From Beroe ovata (taxonomy: Eukaryota; Ctenophora; Nuda; Beroida; Beroidae): 10,421 bases of DNA. Shown here in pieces: positions 6,840 through 10,421 of the stretch (position 1 is its first letter; each line of letters begins with the position of its first letter). Location of the stretch: contig CAMPET010000236.1 of NCBI GenBank assembly GCA_946803715.1, positions 55,647 to 66,067 of the forward strand, in the 5' to 3' direction. A model generated the notes under the pieces. That model was not told the DNA's origin, made no database searches, and saw nothing but the letters and a program-made list of their open reading frames with translations. The position numbers and the translations under genes were made by a program.

Positions 6840-7310
6840 AAGTAGACAGATGGAATCTAGCAAGTTTATAATTATAGCAACAAAAAATAGCACTATGACA
6901 GTGACACTGACAAATAATAACATTAAGACTAGATACAAATAAGATATACAATTTAAGTATAAAACATAGAGGCATGTAACAGTGGTAAAGTGATGAAGGG
7001 AGAGATGATATCAATAGAATCTTAAAGTTAATTGATATATCGACATGAAGAGTGCATCAAAATCAAATATCGCGGAAAATATCTTTTTCATGCTAAAAAA
7101 TGGAATAAATATTGAATAAAAATGTTAAATAATTTTGGAAATTGAAGTGAGATTTTTTCAAATATCAAGTAAAATAATTTACAAATAAATAAACATTTGC
7201 ATCAATCATTAACGATCACAGATCAGCAGGGAAATAGACCCCACGACATTGACTATAGATGTCCTAAATAATGTCCTAAACAATTGCTAATATTAGCTCG
7301 AGCCGCACTT
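6840..7310. other. AT-rich stretch, possible 3'UTR of the minus-strand ZIP exon
   Basis: No coding signal is seen. Read on the minus strand it follows the ZIP stop codon. The first AATAAA in that direction is at 6740-6735 (TTTATT on the + strand), about 570 bp beyond the stop and past the palindrome at 6773-6839. Confidence 0.35.
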
Positions 7311-7490
7311 CTAATGTCCATGCTCGTGCCCAGAGATGTGGGAGTGACTGTGGAGGAGAGACGAGAGACCGATGACAAAGATACCGAAACATATGCACGG
7401 GATCTTCAACTTCATGTCTTGCTGATTCTTCAGCTCAGAGAACAGAATCTCAGCAAATGTTATGTACAAGAAGATGCCAGTTCCCAATGC
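7311..7490 (-). CDS. ZIP (SLC39A) zinc transporter, C-terminal exon, partial
   Basis: Read on the minus strand, a pyrimidine-rich acceptor (CCTTTTTTCAG) is followed by 59 codons and TAG. The product opens ALGTGIFLYITFAEIL, ends in a hydrophobic segment (about residues 28-46) and closes with a His-rich tail, HSHSHISGHEHGH. Known: SLC39A1-3 type ZIP proteins have A-x-GTFLYITFxEILPxEL in the seventh membrane segment, about 20 residues ahead of the last one, and a short extracellular C-terminus; the match is close and in order. The Pro usually found in EILPxEL is Phe here. Six His in 13 residues at the very C-terminus is unusual, because ZIP His clusters are normally in the loop between segments 3 and 4. 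No upstream ZIP exon is clear in the window. It could be the true last exon, with the metalloproteinase gene inside the preceding intron, or a stranded fragment. Confidence 0.7.
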   Translation of the reverse strand, partial: ALGTGIFLYITFAEILFSELKNQQDMKLKIPCICFGIFVIGLSSLLHSHSHISGHEHGH

Positions 7491-7546
7491 CTGAAAAAAG
7501 GGGAAGTAATAAACTTGAGGAAAAGTATCTCAAATTTTAGTCGCTC

Positions 7547-7597
7547 TCCAGTGCCACTGAATACTGGAGCAATGAGTGTGATCTGCGCTCTGGCTCC
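7547..7597 (-). pseudogene. possible remnant of ZIP membrane segment 6
   Basis: On the minus strand 17 codons read GARAQITLIAPVFSGTG. This resembles the ZIP1-type stretch ending LMAPxGxGxG that precedes the exon at 7311-7490. A stop codon (TAA) directly precedes it and no usable donor joins it to the next exon at sensible intron length, so if real it is decayed. The similarity is short and may be chance. Confidence 0.2.
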
Positions 7598-7691
7598 TTA
7601 TAGTCATAGTGCCAGGATAGTGGTTCTGATCATTTCAAAATATAAGTAAAACGACTTTTCTTAATTAGACTAGAAAGCATGCACGTTCATA

Positions 7692-7701
7692 TTTATTTAT
7701 T
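7692..7701 (-). promoter_or_regulatory. tandem poly(A) signals for the metalloproteinase gene
   Basis: Two overlapping AATAAA hexamers read on the minus strand (7701-7696 and 7697-7692), about 155 bp after the metalloproteinase stop. The position suits a short 3'UTR ending near 7670-7685. That end would place the ZIP exon outside the metalloproteinase transcript. Confidence 0.55.
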
Positions 7702-7855
7702 CGATTTCGACTATAACTCCACAATCCACATCCATTTTATCAACTTCAAGTCTGTAATATCATAGTAAACCCGGATCCTTCACCGTAGTTCTGTAAGTGT
7801 CAGGAAATCGATCGCTTAGTAATCACCGCTGACTTGATGTCACCAGGCAATGTCT

Positions 7856-9742
7856 TCAGGTTTCAAATAGCTGCATTTGAGAGTATCTGTATGATCGTGA
7901 GATACTGTCTATCTTCCAAAACACAACAGCCGCGACAGGCTCTCTATATTTGTGAGAGCAAACTCGTCCACTCTTAAGATCAAAGTCGTAATTCAAGACT
8001 CTCATTCCGTTGACTGATAACTTCAATTCTTGTGTACTGATCGTGATGGTGAATTCATCACCATCCCCAAATAGCAAGTTCTTAGGGGGCTTCTTATCAA
8101 GATAAGTTATCGGTTGAGGGATGTAGTATCCATGACGTGATGGTGTGCAGAATTTCAGGATGAAATAAAGTCTGTTTTCTCGGACAAACAACCTGAGTGC
8201 CCCTATCCACCCGGTTTCACTGAATAAACTGAGGCCAATGTGACCACCTTTAGCAAATTTAGCTAAATTAGCATCGTGCCAACTGCCAGTCTTTATCTCC
8301 AAACTTCCACTTCTCATATCAAGCGGTATTTTAGATTGCCTCTTTACTTTGAGCCATTCCCCAACTTCACTCAATATTGGAATTTCGTTGGAGATGTTTG
8401 TAATGCAGTCCTTCACAGTCGAAGCATCGTAGAAGTTGATAGGGCACGATAAGCACTCTTTAGCGTTCTCCCTATCACTGTACGTATCGGGTGGACACTT
8501 CAGACACTGCCCATCCTTCCTCCACTCCCCAGCAATACACACCCTCTGCTCTGAGAGTGGGATGACTGACCCCGTCCCCACACCGTACAGTGATTGCACA
8601 GCCTGTATGTCATCTTGTTTGAACTCGCGGACATACCCAATGTAATACGGCGTCATGATTGAGCCCAGGTGCGAGCTGTGTTTGATCCCTAGTCCGTGAC
8701 CCATTTCATGGGCTGCTATCGTTTCCAGGTTAACTCCATCTCCTTCAGTTGCAGTGGTAAAGTTCTCAGACTCGTCAAAGTGCATTTTCCCACTTGGCGG
8801 AAAGAACATGTGAGCTAGAATACCAGATTCACCATCGAAGAAGTGTTTTTTCTTCTTCTCGCCGTGCTGATACTTACCAAACATGATGGTGATATCCGCC
8901 TCGTTGGCTTTGTCAACCTCAACTAATCGTATGGGAGCATATTTTGTCCACCTCCTCAAACCCTTTTCCACCTGGTCTTTCACCACTTTCTCGCTCATCC
9001 CTTGATCGTGGTGCTGCTTGTCAGGACTGGTGACGTCATACATATGCTCCGGATCGAAGAAGTAATTCAGAACGACCTCTCCGCCATCTTTTTGCTTGTT
9101 TCTCCAATTCCTAGAGTGTAGCACGTAGCGTTTCTTCCTGCGAGGCAGTATCCGAGTGCCATCTCTTGATGCACACTCGGGCATATCACATTCCACGTCC
9201 GCATTGCCACATCTGTCAACTCTCATCAAGTCACGTGTCTCTTCAGACAGCAGTCCATTAGCAGGCACGATGTTGTTGAACCGCTGAAACTCCCTCAGCG
9301 CATCGATTACTGCACAAGGCGGAATGAGCCCGGTGAAACTCTCCGCCGCACTTAGGGACTTGTTCATCACTTTGGGCAGGAAGCCGTAATGCCACAAATA
9401 GCCCACAACTGTGCGGGTTTCGCCGTAAACCATAGCCAGGATGTCGAGCATGTCTTTACTGATGTACGATCGGATTGGTGACTCGTCTATATTATCATCT
9501 GCGTTTAGAGGATCCGCGATTGCAAACCCAAACCTCCGTCTCAGCTCCCCACTTGGGACATCTCGTGAGAGCAGGGTATTGTCGATATTATTTCCCCCGT
9601 GGATCGAGTCCCCTGGCAGGTGTAACGAGTGAGACGAGTCCAGTGTCACACTGTTATCATAGTCACAGTTGTCTCTTGCGATGACAGCTGCGGTTAGGAG
9701 AAGCAAAACAAGCGCAAATCGGATAAATGAATGTATGTTCAT
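7856..9742 (-). CDS. secreted matrix metalloproteinase (matrixin, M10A), intronless, without hemopexin domain
   Basis: A zinc endopeptidase of the extracellular space. The frame is open from an upstream ATG at 9784 (642 residues; numbering used here). I prefer M15 at 9742 (628 aa), which directly starts a signal peptide (hydrophobic 21-36, cut likely after A36). Peptidoglycan-binding-like propeptide about 128-188 (ALREFQRFNNI...EETRDLM). Cysteine switch DRCGNAD with C192; the family Pro residues are replaced. Furin-type RRKKR at 215-219. Catalytic domain about 220-401: HEMGHGLGIKH (zinc ligands H359, H363, H369; E360 catalytic), Met-turn SIM (M377), upstream metal-site residues H307, H325, H335. 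Then a six-Cys module (C416-C460) like ephrin-receptor/TNFR-type repeats, and a beta-rich end (467-642) with a galectin/LamG-like strand, KLSVNGMRVLNYDF. Pro-MMPs normally carry hemopexin, so this C-terminal half is unusual. Lack of introns contrasts with neighbouring split genes and may mean retroposition. Confidence 0.93.
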   Translation of the reverse strand: MNIHSFIRFALVLLLLTAAVIARDNCDYDNSVTLDSSHSLHLPGDSIHGGNNIDNTLLSRDVPSGELRRRFGFAIADPLNADDNIDESPIRSYISKDMLDILAMVYGETRTVVGYLWHYGFLPKVMNKSLSAAESFTGLIPPCAVIDALREFQRFNNIVPANGLLSEETRDLMRVDRCGNADVECDMPECASRDGTRILPRRKKRYVLHSRNWRNKQKDGGEVVLNYFFDPEHMYDVTSPDKQHHDQGMSEKVVKDQVEKGLRRWTKYAPIRLVEVDKANEADITIMFGKYQHGEKKKKHFFDGESGILAHMFFPPSGKMHFDESENFTTATEGDGVNLETIAAHEMGHGLGIKHSSHLGSIMTPYYIGYVREFKQDDIQAVQSLYGVGTGSVIPLSEQRVCIAGEWRKDGQCLKCPPDTYSDRENAKECLSCPINFYDASTVKDCITNISNEIPILSEVGEWLKVKRQSKIPLDMRSGSLEIKTGSWHDANLAKFAKGGHIGLSLFSETGWIGALRLFVRENRLYFILKFCTPSRHGYYIPQPITYLDKKPPKNLLFGDGDEFTITISTQELKLSVNGMRVLNYDFDLKSGRVCSHKYREPVAAVVFWKIDSISRSYRYSQMQLFET

Positions 9743-9798
9743 TGTGCGTCTCTGGAATAATGATCCGAAAATGATTGTTTTCATCGCTGGGACATCTC

Positions 9799-9806
9799 TT
9801 TTTAAA
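9799..9806 (-). promoter_or_regulatory. TATA-like box of the metalloproteinase gene
   Basis: TTTAAAAA on the minus strand lies 15 bp upstream of the first ATG (9784) and about 57 bp upstream of the second (9742). A start of transcription 25-30 bp downstream would fall near 9770-9780, past the first ATG, which supports the second ATG as the start codon. Confidence 0.4.
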
Positions 9807-10421
9807 CCGGCCAGCGCCCCCTCCCCCTCATCTGGTCAATTATCATATCACGGTGCATTCGCCGCCATTGATCCTACCAGATTCGTATTGGTGTTCGTGA
9901 CCCCCTGCTTAGTGACCTAAATCCCTCGTGATCTACATTCCACCCGGGATAAAATAGTCCTCCTCGCCAAACATGTGACATTCATATCACTTTTACCAAC
10001 ATTCAATCATATGATGATGGACCGGAAACTATGCGATCATGTCAGGAAATTATAACTTGGCACAACACCAAAATGAATATGACAATTATCTGGAATATTT
10101 GCCCAGAATCCTGGCAATCCACTAGAAGATACGAATCACTGGTAAGAGCTCGGGAGTGGGAGGACCATATGCCAGTCGATCAATAACCAACACCCTGCTG
10201 AAGCATCTATAGATCCGATGAAATGCAATTATTCGCCCGATTTCTATTTATGAATGAGCTTGAGTTCATCATAAGCACTTGTCTCGGAATGCAATTTCAT
10301 CCGGAATGAAATTGAAAGGAATCTCTAGTATGTAACATAGAATTTCACTCTCTTTTGATGATCATAGCCTTTCGCACAGTATCTTTCCCATAACAATGAA
10401 TCAGTCGTAGCATCAGTGACA
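9807..10421. other. upstream intergenic DNA, no gene seen
   Basis: I see no exon, RNA gene or ZIP-like coding stretch on either strand. One small stem occurs: nine-base arms CAATTTCAT and its complement (10292-10300 and 10306-10314) around CCGGA. The promoter-proximal part (9810-9840) is C-rich on the + strand. Confidence 0.5.

Noticed and set aside
7284-7649. 121-codon + strand frame
   Set aside because: It is antisense to the ZIP exon and shows no family features.
1-10421. CRISPR array, bacterial operon, tRNA or rRNA genes, viral genes
   Set aside because: No regular spacer-repeat arrays, no RNA gene folds and no viral proteins were recognised; introns and protein families are animal.

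Overview
This is animal nuclear DNA. Several genes are split by GT-AG introns, and the products are metazoan families: a PH-domain adaptor, a secreted matrix metalloproteinase and a ZIP zinc transporter. GTG/CAC microsatellites and a foldback element are also present. The species cannot be told from the window. Compact introns (57 to about 320 bp) and two strongly diverged versions of one segment suggest a highly heterozygous marine invertebrate, but that is inference.

Layout. 1-1655 is noncoding as far as I can support, with two opposed dinucleotide repeats. 1656-3242 holds one segment present twice, head to tail, with the only ambiguous base (N, 2415) exactly at the join. Each copy carries the same 354-bp exon, which encodes a run of five NSVTSRG-like heptads. 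3279-5223 holds the remaining seven exons of the same + strand gene. All splice phases agree. If one copy of the repeated exon is used, the pieces give 413 complete codons ending in TAA: a Ser/Thr-rich and Asn-rich linker, two basic patches, one PH domain and a short Pro-rich tail. The 5' part of this gene lies outside the window or is not recognisable. The PH domain is most like the CNK/IPCEF1 and PLEKHA4-7 groups.

5224-7310 is 3'UTR and intergenic DNA, with a CpG-rich block and two near-perfect hairpins. One hairpin is a 74-bp foldback element with an 8-bp target-site duplication. 7311-7490 (- strand) is an exon hidden from simple ORF scanning. It encodes the last 59 residues of a ZIP (SLC39A) zinc transporter and ends in a His-rich tail. 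Its remaining exons are not visible, and the next gene upstream on the same strand is the intronless metalloproteinase at 7856-9784. So the metalloproteinase is either nested in a ZIP intron or the ZIP exon is a stranded fragment.

The metalloproteinase has a signal peptide, propeptide with cysteine switch, furin site and catalytic zinc motif. In place of the usual hemopexin domain it has a small six-Cys module and a beta-rich, galectin/LamG-like C-terminal region. 9785-10421 is upstream DNA with a TATA-like box. The genes are not an operon. The only functional link visible is that MMPs and ZIP proteins both handle zinc, which is probably coincidental.
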